Assembly (NCBI GenBank): GCA_963781785.1
Contig: CAWAHD010000002.1
Span: forward strand, 3,410,001 to 3,474,000
DNA from: CAWAHD01 sp963781785
GTDB lineage: Bacteria; Planctomycetota; Planctomycetia; Isosphaerales; Isosphaeraceae
Reading direction: 5' to 3'
Length of the DNA: 64,000 bases
Both the position numbers and the translations under genes were made by a program. The notes beneath the pieces were generated by a model, which was not told where the DNA came from, ran no database searches, and worked only from the letters and a program-made list of their open reading frames with translations. Shown piece after piece: positions 38,735 through 47,728 of the stretch (positions are counted from its first letter, which is position 1; the number at the start of each line of letters is the position of its first letter).

Positions 38735-39775
38735 GTGAAGGGCTGGTATGTCCTCGCAACTCTGATTTTAGCGTGCTTGGCCGTCGGGTGCACGCGCCAG
38801 CCTGACGCGAACTACGTTCCGAGTCAACAGGTCCAGAAGCTCAAGCCAGAGCTGCGCGAGAGCGTTCAGACCTTCCTCAAACGTTATTGTGGCACGCTTC
38901 AGGCACCCAAGCTGCTCGGGAGTGAAGGGGTTTCCCGGCGCACTTGCCTCGCGGCGCGGCGGTTTATTCCCGTTATTGTGTGCAATGCCACGGAGTCACA
39001 GGCGACGGCAATGGGTTGGCGGCCGCGTATATGATCCCAAAGCCCCGCGATTATCGAGCTGGCATCTTCAAGTTCATCTCGACGACGTACGGCTCCAAGC
39101 CGCTCCGTGAGGATCTGATCCGAACCGTGAAGCGCGGCATCCGGGGGACGTCAATGCCGTCATTCAGTTTGCTGCCGCCCGGGGACCAGGAGGCAGTCGT
39201 CGACTATGTGCTCACTCTGACTCATCGCGGCGAGCTCGAATCCGAGCTGGCCGAGGAAGCCGTGTTCAACGAAACAATTGAGCCGTCGCGAGTTCCCGAG
39301 ATGGTCACGACGATTCTCAATCGCTGGAACCTCGCCCGCAGCCAGGTCGTCTATCCATCGACGCCGATGCCCCAATTCACCGCCGCCACCGTCGACAACG
39401 GGAAGAAGGCTTTCTTGACTGTCGGCTGCGCAATGTCATGGTGACGACGGACGCGGCCAGTTGGTAACGAACAAGGCTTTGAACGATTCGTGGGGCAATC
39501 CCACCAAGGCCGCGGACCTTACATCCGGAATGCTTCGCGGCGGGACCCAACCGCTCGACATTTACCGACACATCGACGCCGGCATTAACGGAACTCCGAT
39601 GCCCTCTTTCCACGGCGCACTTCAAAAGGAACCCGAGACGATCTGGAATCTCGTCGGATATGTGCTCGAGGTCGCCGACAGCCGCCGGGGAGGGAAGATA
39701 TTCGATTCCGGACTGCTCGAAGACGGTATCTTGCAGCCGCTGCCCGGCGTCAAACCCGCAATCGCAGTCAAGTAA
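38735..39775 (+). CDS. Diheme cytochrome c lipoprotein of the cbb3 cluster (two frameshifts)
   Basis: GTG 38735 (GAGGG upstream) opens a lipoprotein signal ending ACLAVGC. The first haem domain is one frame over: AAVYSRYCVQCHGVTGDGNG, with methionine ligand candidate GTSMPSF. The second haem site is split: FLTVGC ends the middle frame, and CHGDDGRGQLVTNKALNDSWGNP begins in the next, with GTPMPSF downstream. One missing C near 38936 and two missing bases in GCGC at 39428-39431 restore a ~350-residue protein with two CXXCH sites. No ccoP is present, so this may be the terminal-oxidase-associated diheme subunit or electron donor. That role is inferred from position. Confidence 0.8.
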
Positions 39776-39795
39776 ACGCTCGGATTCTCGGATCC

Positions 39796-40461
39796 ATGGA
39801 CACACAGACCAAACGACACGACCTGGAACGACTTCGGGCTCAGGTCGAGCAGCTTGAGGCCCAGATCGTCAAGGAGGAAGCTCTAAAAGGCTGGCGGCCG
39901 TCGGGCTATTACACGGCCTACTACGCGACGGCCGGCTTTCTGCTGGGAATCTTTGGCGCGATGGCGAGCCTGTTGTTCAACGTGATCGGTGCTCCGATCG
40001 CCGGCAAGACGCCTTTGCAACTCATCCGGATCTACCTGACCTTTCCGCTCGGCGAGAAGGCACTTCAGTTAAGCGATGCCGGTCAAACTGGATACGCCGT
40101 GAGCGACGGAGTCATCCTGGCTTTCGGCTGTTGCCTCTACCTAGCGACCGGCATGCTCTTGGGGATTCCGGTCTACCTGGCGCTCAGCCGGTTTGCGAGC
40201 AAGGGCGGCTTCCTAGCGCGACTCGCTGTCGCCAGCGCGATCTCGCTGGCAATCTGGGTGTTCAACTTCTATGGCATCTTGTCGTGGCTTCAGCCTCTTC
40301 TCGTCGGCGGTACGCCTGGCAACTGGATCACCAACCCCGAGTTTCTTCCCTGGTGGGTCGCGGCGGCGACCCATCTCGTTTTCGGCTGGACTATCGCCCT
40401 GCTTTATCCATGGGGCCAATACACGCCTTATCGGAGGGCGAGCGAGACCAAGACGGCTTGA
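39796..40461 (+). CDS. Cbb3-cluster membrane protein of unknown function
   Basis: 221 residues: a short N-terminal coiled coil (LERLRAQVEQLEAQIVKEEAL), then about four helices (FLLGIFGAMASLLFNVIGAP, ILAFGCCLYLATGMLLGIPV, LAVASAISLAIWVFNFYGI, WWVAAATHLVFGWTIALLYP). It is 20 bp after the cytochrome c gene and 85 bp before ccoN, so it belongs to the oxidase operon. The pattern is typical of planctomycete cbb3 loci, but I know no assigned function. Could be an assembly factor or accessory subunit. Confidence 0.7.
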   Translation: MDTQTKRHDLERLRAQVEQLEAQIVKEEALKGWRPSGYYTAYYATAGFLLGIFGAMASLLFNVIGAPIAGKTPLQLIRIYLTFPLGEKALQLSDAGQTGYAVSDGVILAFGCCLYLATGMLLGIPVYLALSRFASKGGFLARLAVASAISLAIWVFNFYGILSWLQPLLVGGTPGNWITNPEFLPWWVAAATHLVFGWTIALLYPWGQYTPYRRASETKTA

Positions 40462-40546
40462 CCCCGCCGCATTTCTCGATTCCTTCGTCCCCGAGAAATC
40501 GCCGGAGTTTCCGGTCATCAACCTGGACTAGAAAGAGGAAACGACC

Positions 40547-41929
40547 TTGGAGCAGGAACGGCCTCGCCACGAAGACCTGGTCGATGATCGGCTGGTTCTC
40601 TGGTACTTCGTCGCTGCGCTCACGTTCATGTTTGCGTCGATGCTCGGCGGCCTCTTGATGGGTGTCCAGCTTTCGCGAATGAATCCGTTCAAGGGAATCG
40701 AGCTGTTCTCGCCGGGCCGATGGCGGATGATCCATACCAATGCAATCGCCTACGGCTTCCTGGCCAACGCGTTCCTGGGCGTGCTGCACTGGGCGATACC
40801 CCGGCTCACATTAAAGCCGGTATTGAGTTCGCTCCTCTCGTACGCGATCTTCTTCGCGTGGCAAGCTGTCGTGGTCGCGACGGCCATCGGTATCCTCCTG
40901 GGCGAAGCACAGGGCCTGGAATGGGGCGAGACGCCCGTCTGGATCGATCCAGTCGCGCTTTTCGGGCTCTTGCTCGTGGCCGTCAATTTCATCGCGCCCA
41001 TCGCCAGAACCTCCGGACCGCTTTACGTATCACTCTGGTACTTCCTGGCTGCTTTCGTCTGGACGTTCCTGACTTATGCGATGGGTAACTTCATCCCGCA
41101 GTATTTTGTGTCCGGAACCAGCGCCGGCGCGGTCGGCGGCCTGTTCATCCACGACTTGGTCGGGCTGTTCGTGACCCCGCTCGGGTGGGGCATGGTGTAC
41201 TACTTCGTGCCCATCCTGCTCAAGAAGCCGATCTGGAGCCACGGGCTATCGCTCGTCGGGTTCTGGGGCCTGGCGTTCTTTTACCCGCTGACCGGAATCC
41301 ATCACTTCCTCTACACGCCGATCCCTATGTTCTTGCAGTACGGCTCGGTGATCTCGACAATCGCGGTGGAACTGGTCGTGACCACGGTCATCATCAACTT
41401 CTTTGGCACCATTCGCGGGTCGGCAGGGGCCCTGGCGACCAACCTCCCGATCCGCTGGCTCTACACGGGAATGGCGTTTTACTTTCTGACGTGCCTGCAA
41501 TGCGCGTTCCAGGCAACGCTCACCTTCCAGGCGCTCATCCATTTCACTGACTGGGTTGTCGGCCATGCGCACATGGTCATGTTTGGTGTGTTCGCCATGT
41601 GGCTACTGGGGATCATGACCTACCTGATCCCACGCTTGCTCAAGACGCCGTGGTACAGTCAGCAGCTACTCGAGTGGCATTACTGGCTCTCGGCAATCGG
41701 CATCCTCGTGATGTCGTTCGACCTGATCGTGCTGGGAATCTTTCAGGGGCTAGCGTGGTCATCGCTTTTGCCGTGGGATGCCTCGCTCGACGTCTCTTTT
41801 CCGTTCTGGGCGGTCCGCCTGGTGGCGGGACTCTTCATGTTCCTGGGATTACTCGTATTCGTGTTCAATATCGCGCGGACGATGGCGACAGCTCGGGTGG
41901 CAGCGCGGCAGCTCGCGGTCGCCGGGTGA
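40547..41929 (+). CDS. ccoN: Cbb3-type cytochrome c oxidase subunit I
   Basis: 460 residues with about 12 helices. TTG 40547 is the likely start (GAGGAAAC upstream); no in-frame ATG lies before the first helix. Haem-copper features: WRMIHTNAIAYGF (low-spin haem His), GIHHFLYTP (Cu-B His pair), and DWVVGHAHMVMFG (haem ligands in the penultimate helices). It reduces O2 to water in the cytoplasmic membrane and pumps protons; cbb3 oxidases serve at low oxygen. Followed by ccoO after 56 bp. Confidence 0.95.
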   Translation: MEQERPRHEDLVDDRLVLWYFVAALTFMFASMLGGLLMGVQLSRMNPFKGIELFSPGRWRMIHTNAIAYGFLANAFLGVLHWAIPRLTLKPVLSSLLSYAIFFAWQAVVVATAIGILLGEAQGLEWGETPVWIDPVALFGLLLVAVNFIAPIARTSGPLYVSLWYFLAAFVWTFLTYAMGNFIPQYFVSGTSAGAVGGLFIHDLVGLFVTPLGWGMVYYFVPILLKKPIWSHGLSLVGFWGLAFFYPLTGIHHFLYTPIPMFLQYGSVISTIAVELVVTTVIINFFGTIRGSAGALATNLPIRWLYTGMAFYFLTCLQCAFQATLTFQALIHFTDWVVGHAHMVMFGVFAMWLLGIMTYLIPRLLKTPWYSQQLLEWHYWLSAIGILVMSFDLIVLGIFQGLAWSSLLPWDASLDVSFPFWAVRLVAGLFMFLGLLVFVFNIARTMATARVAARQLAVAG

Positions 41930-41985
41930 GCCTCCAGAGAAGCTCCTCGTGAGAATCAGTCGCTGTTCCAGAGGGAAGTTCGTTC

Positions 41986-42693
41986 ATGCTGGAAACCAAG
42001 ACGGGCGTCTTCTTCATCGCAGGGCTCGGCTTTTTCGCCGTCGCGTTCCTCTCGAACGCGGTTCTGCCCATCATGATGTATCGTCACTTGCCCGAGCAAA
42101 CCGTCGAGCAGTTGCTGGAGAAGAACGGCAATCTTCGATTCCAGTTCGAAGACCTGGCGCGGCGGTTCCCGGACAGCTTCGCTTCGGCCTACGGCCGGCC
42201 GCCCCAGGACTCCGCCGGCCGCGAGCGATGGCTTGCCGAGAACTGCGCCAAAGCCCTGCGATACGGCCGTAAGATTTATGTCGGCGAAGGCTGCTGGCAC
42301 TGCCATAGCCAGTTCGTGCGCCCGGTCTCGAACGAGGAGCGGCGCTGGGGCCCGGTCTCGAAGACCGAAGAATACCAGAACGAGCTCCAGCGCCCCGTGA
42401 TGTTCGGTACCAGACGCGTGGGCCCCGACCTCAGCCGCGAGGGAGGTCGGCGCTCGAACGACTGGCAGGCCGTGCATTTTTTTCAGCCGACCTTGCTCTC
42501 CCAGAACTCGCCCATGCCCGAATATCCCTGGCTCTTTAACGGCGCGCCCGACAAGCCTAACGAGCGCGGACTGGCCCTGATCACCTATATCCAATGGTTG
42601 GGGTCCTGGCTGGAGAGCTATCCCTACTACGAAGACTACGAGCCGTCGGTCGTCTCCAGCCTCGAAGCCAAAGCCAAACAGGCAAATCCATGA
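41986..42693 (+). CDS. ccoO: Cbb3-type cytochrome c oxidase subunit II
   Basis: 235 residues: an N-terminal membrane anchor (GVFFIAGLGFFAVAFLSNAVLP), then a monohaem cytochrome c domain with GCWHCHSQFVRP and RVGPDLSREG, and the sixth ligand methionine in NSPMPEYPWL. This matches CcoO, which passes electrons to subunit I. The insertion between the anchor and the haem motif is longer than in proteobacterial CcoO. Its stop overlaps the next ATG (ATGA at 42690), so translation is coupled. Confidence 0.95.
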   Translation: MLETKTGVFFIAGLGFFAVAFLSNAVLPIMMYRHLPEQTVEQLLEKNGNLRFQFEDLARRFPDSFASAYGRPPQDSAGRERWLAENCAKALRYGRKIYVGEGCWHCHSQFVRPVSNEERRWGPVSKTEEYQNELQRPVMFGTRRVGPDLSREGGRRSNDWQAVHFFQPTLLSQNSPMPEYPWLFNGAPDKPNERGLALITYIQWLGSWLESYPYYEDYEPSVVSSLEAKAKQANP

Positions 42694-43019
42694 GCGAGAA
42701 CAAGCCCACGAGCCCTTCGACGCGGCGATCGCAGGTGATCACCACGATCGTTTTCGCGCTCGTGATCTTGATCCCCAGTTTCGTGGGGTTTGCCAACAAG
42801 TTTCGGGAATTCATCCTGATCTTTCGCGGTGACGTCGACGGCGTCTTTGCCATCACGCCCATCGTGAATTATCTGCTCGCCAGCCTCGGTTTTTTCTTCC
42901 TGTTCTGCTGGGCCATCGGCCACGGGATGTTCCGCGACATCGAACGGCCCAAGTACGCGATGCTCGACAACGAGCGGAAGCTCGACCTGGCGGACGGCGA
43001 GGACGCAGGCTGGTATTGA
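42690..43019 (+). CDS. Small cbb3-cluster membrane protein
   Basis: 109 residues from ATG 42690, overlapping the ccoO stop by four bases. Two helices: ITTIVFALVILIPSFVGFA near residues 17-36 and IVNYLLASLGFFFLFCWAIGHGMF near 58-80, with a soluble charged tail (DIERPKYAMLDNERKLDL). Position suggests an oxidase accessory subunit or assembly protein; it does not look like CcoP and lacks CXXCH. The family is unnamed to me. Confidence 0.75.
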   Translation: MSENKPTSPSTRRSQVITTIVFALVILIPSFVGFANKFREFILIFRGDVDGVFAITPIVNYLLASLGFFFLFCWAIGHGMFRDIERPKYAMLDNERKLDLADGEDAGWY

Positions 43020-43082
43020 CTTGACAGACCGGGTCGGGGCCCGCGTCCCGATGCCACATGACGGGAGGCGAAACAAGCGATC

Positions 43083-43262
43083 ATGGCTGAACTCGTTGAA
43101 AAGACGACCGCCGAGGAAGAGAGCACGTACCATTCCTACACGGGCAATCAGATCCCCTGGTACGTGCGAGCAATCTGGATCCTGTTCTGGTGCTGTGCCA
43201 TCGCGTACGTCCTGACCTGGCTGTTGCCGGCGCTCCAGTCTGAGCTCCTCAAACCACCATGA
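43083..43262 (+). CDS. 59-residue single-helix protein, CcoQ-like by position
   Basis: ATG 43083 to TGA 43262: MAELVEKTTAEEEST, then SYTGNQIPWYVRAIWI and a single helix (ILFWCCAIAYVLTWLLPAL). It is short and easy to miss. Its stop overlaps the ccoI ATG at 43259 (ATGA). The aromatic pre-helix segment resembles the membrane part of small cbb3 subunits or the N-terminal part of CcoP without haem domains. I infer a small oxidase subunit; no motif proves it. Confidence 0.75.
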   Translation: MAELVEKTTAEEESTYHSYTGNQIPWYVRAIWILFWCCAIAYVLTWLLPALQSELLKPP

Positions 43263-45523
43263 CGCCATTGCCCCCGCAACCGGTCTGCGACTACTGCAAG
43301 CTGCCACTGCCGATTTCCTGGCGGAGCAACTCGCGAAGGGTGCAACAACAGGAAGCGGCGCTCTACTGCTGCCTGGGGTGCCGGGTGGCAGCCGCGGTCC
43401 TCGAAGAAAAGGGTGAGCACGGACTCCCCCGCACCATGCTCATCCGCCTGGGGCTGTCGATCTTCTTCACGATGAACGTCATGGCGTTCACGATGGCGCT
43501 GTGGACAACCGACATCTACGGCCAAGCCGTTCCCCCGAGCACCCTGGCCTCGAGCTTGAACGGCCTCTTTCGCTATATCGTTTTGCTGTTCTCGCTTCCG
43601 GTCTTCTTCCTTTTGGGTCTGCCCCTGTTCGAGCAGGCCTGGAGCAGCCTCTGGCGCGGCGTCTTTTCGACCGACTGGCTCCTGGCTTCGGGAGTCGCCG
43701 CGTCGTTTGTGTTCTCGTTTCTTTCGGTGTTCCGGGGTCGAGGCCCGATCTACTTCGAGGTAGGCTGCTTCATCCTGGTGATGACGACCCTGGGCCGCTG
43801 GCTCGAAGCCACTGGTAAGCTGAAAGCCAGTGCGGCGCTCGACGCACTCACCAAGCTGCTGCCCGAGACCGTGCGACGGATCAAGGGAGGCGAGCAAGAA
43901 TTGATTCCCCGCGACGAGATCCAGAAGGGCGACCTGCTGCGCGTCTTACCCGGCGAGCGGTTCGCTGCCGATGGCCGGGTCGTCGGCCAGTCCGGCTCGG
44001 TCGATGAGCAAGTGCTGACCGGCGAGAGCCGCCCTGTCCTCAAGGAGCGCGGCGACCGCATCGTGGGGGGTACGCTTAACCTCGACGGTGATCTCACAAT
44101 CGCGGTGACCGAAAGAGGCCTGGATGGTACGCTCGCTCGCATCGTCGCTATGGTTCAACACGCGCGCGAGTCGAAGGGGCGATACCAGCGTCTCGCCGAT
44201 CAGGTCGCCTGCCGGTTCGTCCCGGTGGTCTCGGCGGTCGCCGTCTTGACGCTCACCGTCCACTGGACATTCGGTTCACTCGAGCGCGGTTTCTGGGCGG
44301 CCCTGGCCGTCGCTCTGATCGCTTGCCCCTGCGCGCTTGGCCTGGCGGCACCCCTGGCCGTATGGAGTGCCCTCGGCAACGCGGCCGGGCAGCGAGTATT
44401 GTTCCGGAGCGGAGAGACGCTCGAGCGTCTGGCCGACATCGCCGCAGTCCGGTTCGATAAGACCGGGACCCTCACGACCGGATCGGCGGCCGTTTCCCAC
44501 TTCGCAAGCGGCCAGGACGATTCGTCCGACACGACCTTGGCACGGGCAGCGAGGCTGGCCGCGGCGGCGCCGCAGCCCATGTCCAAGGCGATCGTCGAAT
44601 TTGCCGCAGCGCGCGCGGTCGCGGTGAGTCGTGAGATCATCGACGTCCGCGTGATTCCTGGGTTCGGTGTGATCGGCAGCCTGGCGCCCCTGGGGGAGCC
44701 GGCCATCCTGGGAAGCTGGCGATTCGCCGACGAGCAGGGTCTCTCAATCGAGCCCGTGCTCGCACGGGCGCTTCAAAACGCCGAATCACAGGGACTGCCG
44801 TTCACAGTCGTTGGTTGGGGCGGTAAGGCGCGTGGTCTGTTCGTTTTCGAGGAAACGTGGCGCCCCGCCGCAGCCGCCGTTGTGCGATTGCTGAAAGAAT
44901 GGCATCTCGATACAGCCGTGCTGACCGGAGACCACGCCAGCCGGGGCCGCGCAATCGCACAGCAGCTCGACGTGCATGTCAAGGCCGAGCTGCTGCCGGC
45001 CCAGAAGGTCGCGGCGATTGAACAAGCCCGGCGGACAATCGGGCCGGTGTGCATGGTCGGCGACGGCATCAATGACTCGCCGGCTCTCGCTGCCAGCGAC
45101 GTTGGCATCGCACTGGGCTGCGGAGCCGACGTGTCGCGCGACTCCGCGTCGATCTGTCTCCTGGGCGACGACCTCAGTCGGATTCCCTGGAGCATTGAGC
45201 TGGCGCGGCGAACGCGGCGCGTCATCCGCTGGAACCTTCTCTGGGCGTTCGGCTACAACAGCGTGGGCGTTGCTTGTGCAGCTCTGGGCTGGCTCAATCC
45301 GGCGATGGCTGCTTTCCTGATGGTGGCCAGCGGAACCCTCGTGACGATCAACTCGCTACGGCTTTGCCGGCCATTCGACGTCGAGATCAAGCCCCGCGAT
45401 TTTTCCCGCGTGGATTCGTCTGCAGACCCGATGGCCTCGAAGGCGACGGATTCGCAACCGCCCGCGAGCGGGCGCTTGCCCGGCTTGGAGCAACTCGTCG
45501 CCATGGAGACTGCCGCACCATGA
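43259..45523 (+). CDS. ccoI: CcoI-type copper-translocating P-type ATPase
   Basis: 754 residues. N-terminal Cys pairs (CDYCKLP, YCCLGCRVA) replace a standard HMA domain, as in CcoI/FixI proteins. Then: actuator TGES (VLTGESRPVL), CPC metal site (IACPCALGLAAP), phosphorylation DKTGTLT, and hinge VGDGINDSPAL. It exports Cu for oxidase assembly, consistent with its place after ccoNO. Odd: the HP motif of the nucleotide domain (normally S-HPL-A) reads APQPMSKAIVEFA, with Gln for the His that contacts ATP. The long hydrophilic C-terminal tail is also unusual. Its stop overlaps the next start. Confidence 0.93.
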   Translation: MTPLPPQPVCDYCKLPLPISWRSNSRRVQQQEAALYCCLGCRVAAAVLEEKGEHGLPRTMLIRLGLSIFFTMNVMAFTMALWTTDIYGQAVPPSTLASSLNGLFRYIVLLFSLPVFFLLGLPLFEQAWSSLWRGVFSTDWLLASGVAASFVFSFLSVFRGRGPIYFEVGCFILVMTTLGRWLEATGKLKASAALDALTKLLPETVRRIKGGEQELIPRDEIQKGDLLRVLPGERFAADGRVVGQSGSVDEQVLTGESRPVLKERGDRIVGGTLNLDGDLTIAVTERGLDGTLARIVAMVQHARESKGRYQRLADQVACRFVPVVSAVAVLTLTVHWTFGSLERGFWAALAVALIACPCALGLAAPLAVWSALGNAAGQRVLFRSGETLERLADIAAVRFDKTGTLTTGSAAVSHFASGQDDSSDTTLARAARLAAAAPQPMSKAIVEFAAARAVAVSREIIDVRVIPGFGVIGSLAPLGEPAILGSWRFADEQGLSIEPVLARALQNAESQGLPFTVVGWGGKARGLFVFEETWRPAAAAVVRLLKEWHLDTAVLTGDHASRGRAIAQQLDVHVKAELLPAQKVAAIEQARRTIGPVCMVGDGINDSPALAASDVGIALGCGADVSRDSASICLLGDDLSRIPWSIELARRTRRVIRWNLLWAFGYNSVGVACAALGWLNPAMAAFLMVASGTLVTINSLRLCRPFDVEIKPRDFSRVDSSADPMASKATDSQPPASGRLPGLEQLVAMETAAP

Positions 45524-46230
45524 TCGAGCTGCCGCTGATTTTTCTGGGCGGCCTGCTGGGGTCGGCACACTGCGTCGGCATGTGCGGGGGGTTCGCCGTC
45601 ACCATCGGACTGGGATCGCGCGGCGTTGCGGCCAACGTCGGACGGCAGCTCGTTTACACGGCCGGGCGGATCTTCACGTATTCGTTCTTCGGGGTTGTCG
45701 CCGGCTACGCTGGCTTCTGGATTGCCGGCAGAGCCAACCTTTGGATCAACGCGCAGGCCGCGCTCTGTTTGATCGCCGGCGTGCTCCTGGTCGCCCACGG
45801 ATTGTTGGCCTTGGGCATCGTGCCCCGGCGATTCTGGCCGCGCCTGTCCGGCGGAGGATCGGTCTGCTTGGCCGGGACGTTCGTCGGCTCCTTCCTCGCC
45901 TCACCCCGCCTGTCCAACGTTCTGGTCGCCGGGGTCCTTACAGGCTTTCTTCCCTGCGGACTGGTTTACGGGTATCTGGCGCTGGCCAGCAGCTCGGCGA
46001 ACATCGGGGTCGGCTTGCTGACGATGTGTCTCTTCGGCGCGGGCACAGCTCCGCTCATGATTCTCGCCGGAGCGGGGGGCTCGCTGCTCTCGCATGCGGC
46101 CCGACGAAACTTCATGCGAATCTCGGCCATCTGCGTCGCCCTCACGGGGCTGATCTCGATCGTCCGGGGAATCCTGTTCGTTCAGCTCACCCCTGCCCCC
46201 GAAGTCGTTCGATGTCTGTTCTGCGGGTAA
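45520..46230 (+). CDS. SafE/UreH-like membrane protein of the cbb3 cluster
   Basis: 236 residues from ATG 45520, coupled to ccoI by an ATGA overlap. Family signature at the start: LIFLGGLLGSAHCVGMCGGF, and a second conserved GFLPCGLVYGYLALA near residue 145; six helices overall. This is the sulfite-exporter-TauE/SafE-like (UreH-type transmembrane) group commonly found downstream of ccoI and implicated in copper supply or oxidase maturation. The paired Cys in HCVGMC and LPCG may handle metal. Function inferred from context. Confidence 0.88.
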   Translation: MIELPLIFLGGLLGSAHCVGMCGGFAVTIGLGSRGVAANVGRQLVYTAGRIFTYSFFGVVAGYAGFWIAGRANLWINAQAALCLIAGVLLVAHGLLALGIVPRRFWPRLSGGGSVCLAGTFVGSFLASPRLSNVLVAGVLTGFLPCGLVYGYLALASSSANIGVGLLTMCLFGAGTAPLMILAGAGGSLLSHAARRNFMRISAICVALTGLISIVRGILFVQLTPAPEVVRCLFCG

Positions 46231-46314
46231 TCGTATCTTGCGGATCCTCCGGGTTTGCGTCAGGTTGAAACGCACACGAACGCAATTAAGCTCACCGGGC
46301 TGGGCAACGTCATC

Positions 46315-47613
46315 ATGCATTCCATGGCCCTGAAGTACCTCTGGATCGCGCTCTTTCTGTTATCGGGCCGGGCTTACGCTCAGGCCCCGCGATCGGTGGA
46401 GATCCCGATCGGGAGATCCGGGGAAGTCGATGTCGCAGAAGTTGTTACCCGTCTGGCCGCGGCCAGCGGGGTTGCTCTCGAGCGGCCGGCCGCGCACATG
46501 ACTCTGTCAACCCAGGGCCTCGCTCGCTCGCTGACGAAGACCTTGCTTGCCGAGCACCTGGGCCCTTTCGTCACGATCGCGTTCCGACCCGGCGCGATGG
46601 TCGTGACGGTCGATGAGCAAGTGCTCGCCCCCGAACGGCGCGACGATTGGCTGCGGCGTCTCCATGGACTGGCCGACCTCGCCGGCGAGGCCGCGCGCCA
46701 CCGGCAATCCTATGGCATGCATGCCTTGAAGTCGTATCGGCCCAATGATCCCCTGCGGCCGACGATCTGTCTGGTCCACGGCCTCAATTCCTCGTCCGGC
46801 GGCTTCGTCCACATGGTCCCCTGGCTGGAGGAAGCCGGCTACGGCATCGTGGTCTACGACTACCCCTTCAACCGGAGCCTCGAGGAGTCATGCGCAGCGT
46901 TCACACGCGACTGGGCGGCGTTCACACGCGACTGTCACGATAAGCTCCCCTGGTCGATCGTGGCCCACTCGATGGGCGCGCTGTTGGCCCGGTCGCTCGT
47001 CGAGGACGACGCGACCTGGGCGCACGACGTCTCGTCGCTGGTCCTGGTCGCTCCCGTGAATCAAGGCTCGCACCTGGCCAAGGTGCAGACTCTGGTCCAG
47101 ATATCAAACGGCCTCAAGGCGATTAACGGCAAGAACACGACCAGGGCGATGCTCAGTCTTTCCGACGGGCTTGGCCAGGCCGCCCAGGACCTGCTGCCCG
47201 GAAGCGCGTTCTTGAAGGCGCTCAATTCCCGTCCCCGCCGCCGCGAAGTGGCGTATCACATCCTGGCCGGCGATCGTGGGTTCTTGACGCGCCAGGGCCG
47301 CGACCAGCTCGAGGCCCAGGTGGGGCTCGTGACCGGCAACGGCGGCTTCCTGGGCCGGCTGGCCCAGCTTGCCACCGCCGATCTGCCGGCCTTGCTCGAC
47401 GAGCTCACCGACGGCACTGGCGATGGCTGCGTGTCGGTCGAACGAACCAGGCTCGAAGGAGTGCCCGATCACGTGACGATCCACGCCAACCACGCCGAGC
47501 TGATTCGTGCTCCCCTGCTCTTTGCCGACCCCGGGCCAGTGGCGTGCATGCCGGATCTCCTGCGCTGGCTCAAGGAAGACCGCCGACAAAGAGCTCGATC
47601 CCGGATTCCCTGA
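46315..47613 (+). CDS. Exported alpha/beta hydrolase (lipase-like)
   Basis: Starts at ATG 46315 or 46324. Signal peptide (MALKYLWIALFLLSGRAYA), then a ~110-residue N-terminal domain resembling a secretin/STN-type module. From about residue 140 there is an alpha/beta hydrolase: oxyanion region CLVHGLNSSSGGF, nucleophile elbow VAHSMGALLA (Ser near 219), a late Asp (DGTGDGCVSVE) and His (IHANHAELI). About 433 residues. A short internal duplication gives AAFTRDW twice (46904-46932). Substrate unknown; probably lipase/PGAP1-like. Just downstream of the cbb3 cluster but likely a separate unit. Confidence 0.83.
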   Translation: MHSMALKYLWIALFLLSGRAYAQAPRSVEIPIGRSGEVDVAEVVTRLAAASGVALERPAAHMTLSTQGLARSLTKTLLAEHLGPFVTIAFRPGAMVVTVDEQVLAPERRDDWLRRLHGLADLAGEAARHRQSYGMHALKSYRPNDPLRPTICLVHGLNSSSGGFVHMVPWLEEAGYGIVVYDYPFNRSLEESCAAFTRDWAAFTRDCHDKLPWSIVAHSMGALLARSLVEDDATWAHDVSSLVLVAPVNQGSHLAKVQTLVQISNGLKAINGKNTTRAMLSLSDGLGQAAQDLLPGSAFLKALNSRPRRREVAYHILAGDRGFLTRQGRDQLEAQVGLVTGNGGFLGRLAQLATADLPALLDELTDGTGDGCVSVERTRLEGVPDHVTIHANHAELIRAPLLFADPGPVACMPDLLRWLKEDRRQRARSRIP

Positions 47614-47728
47614 GAATGCGGTCTCCGCCAGGTGCCGGGGGGCTTGGGATTTGCCGCGGCATCCGTTAATCTGGTCCCACGCCTGGGAACGAGTTGCCGC
47701 TCGGAGCCAATCGAAGAGGATGCCCCCA

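Noticed and set aside
38735..39775. Three separate small cytochrome genes
   Set aside because: The pieces lack their own starts and signals, and two short indels restore one diheme lipoprotein with both CXXCH motifs.
43259..43500. Classical HMA domain on the copper ATPase
   Set aside because: The N-terminus has Cys pairs CDYC and CCLGC but not the HMA fold pattern; it fits the CcoI/FixI type instead.
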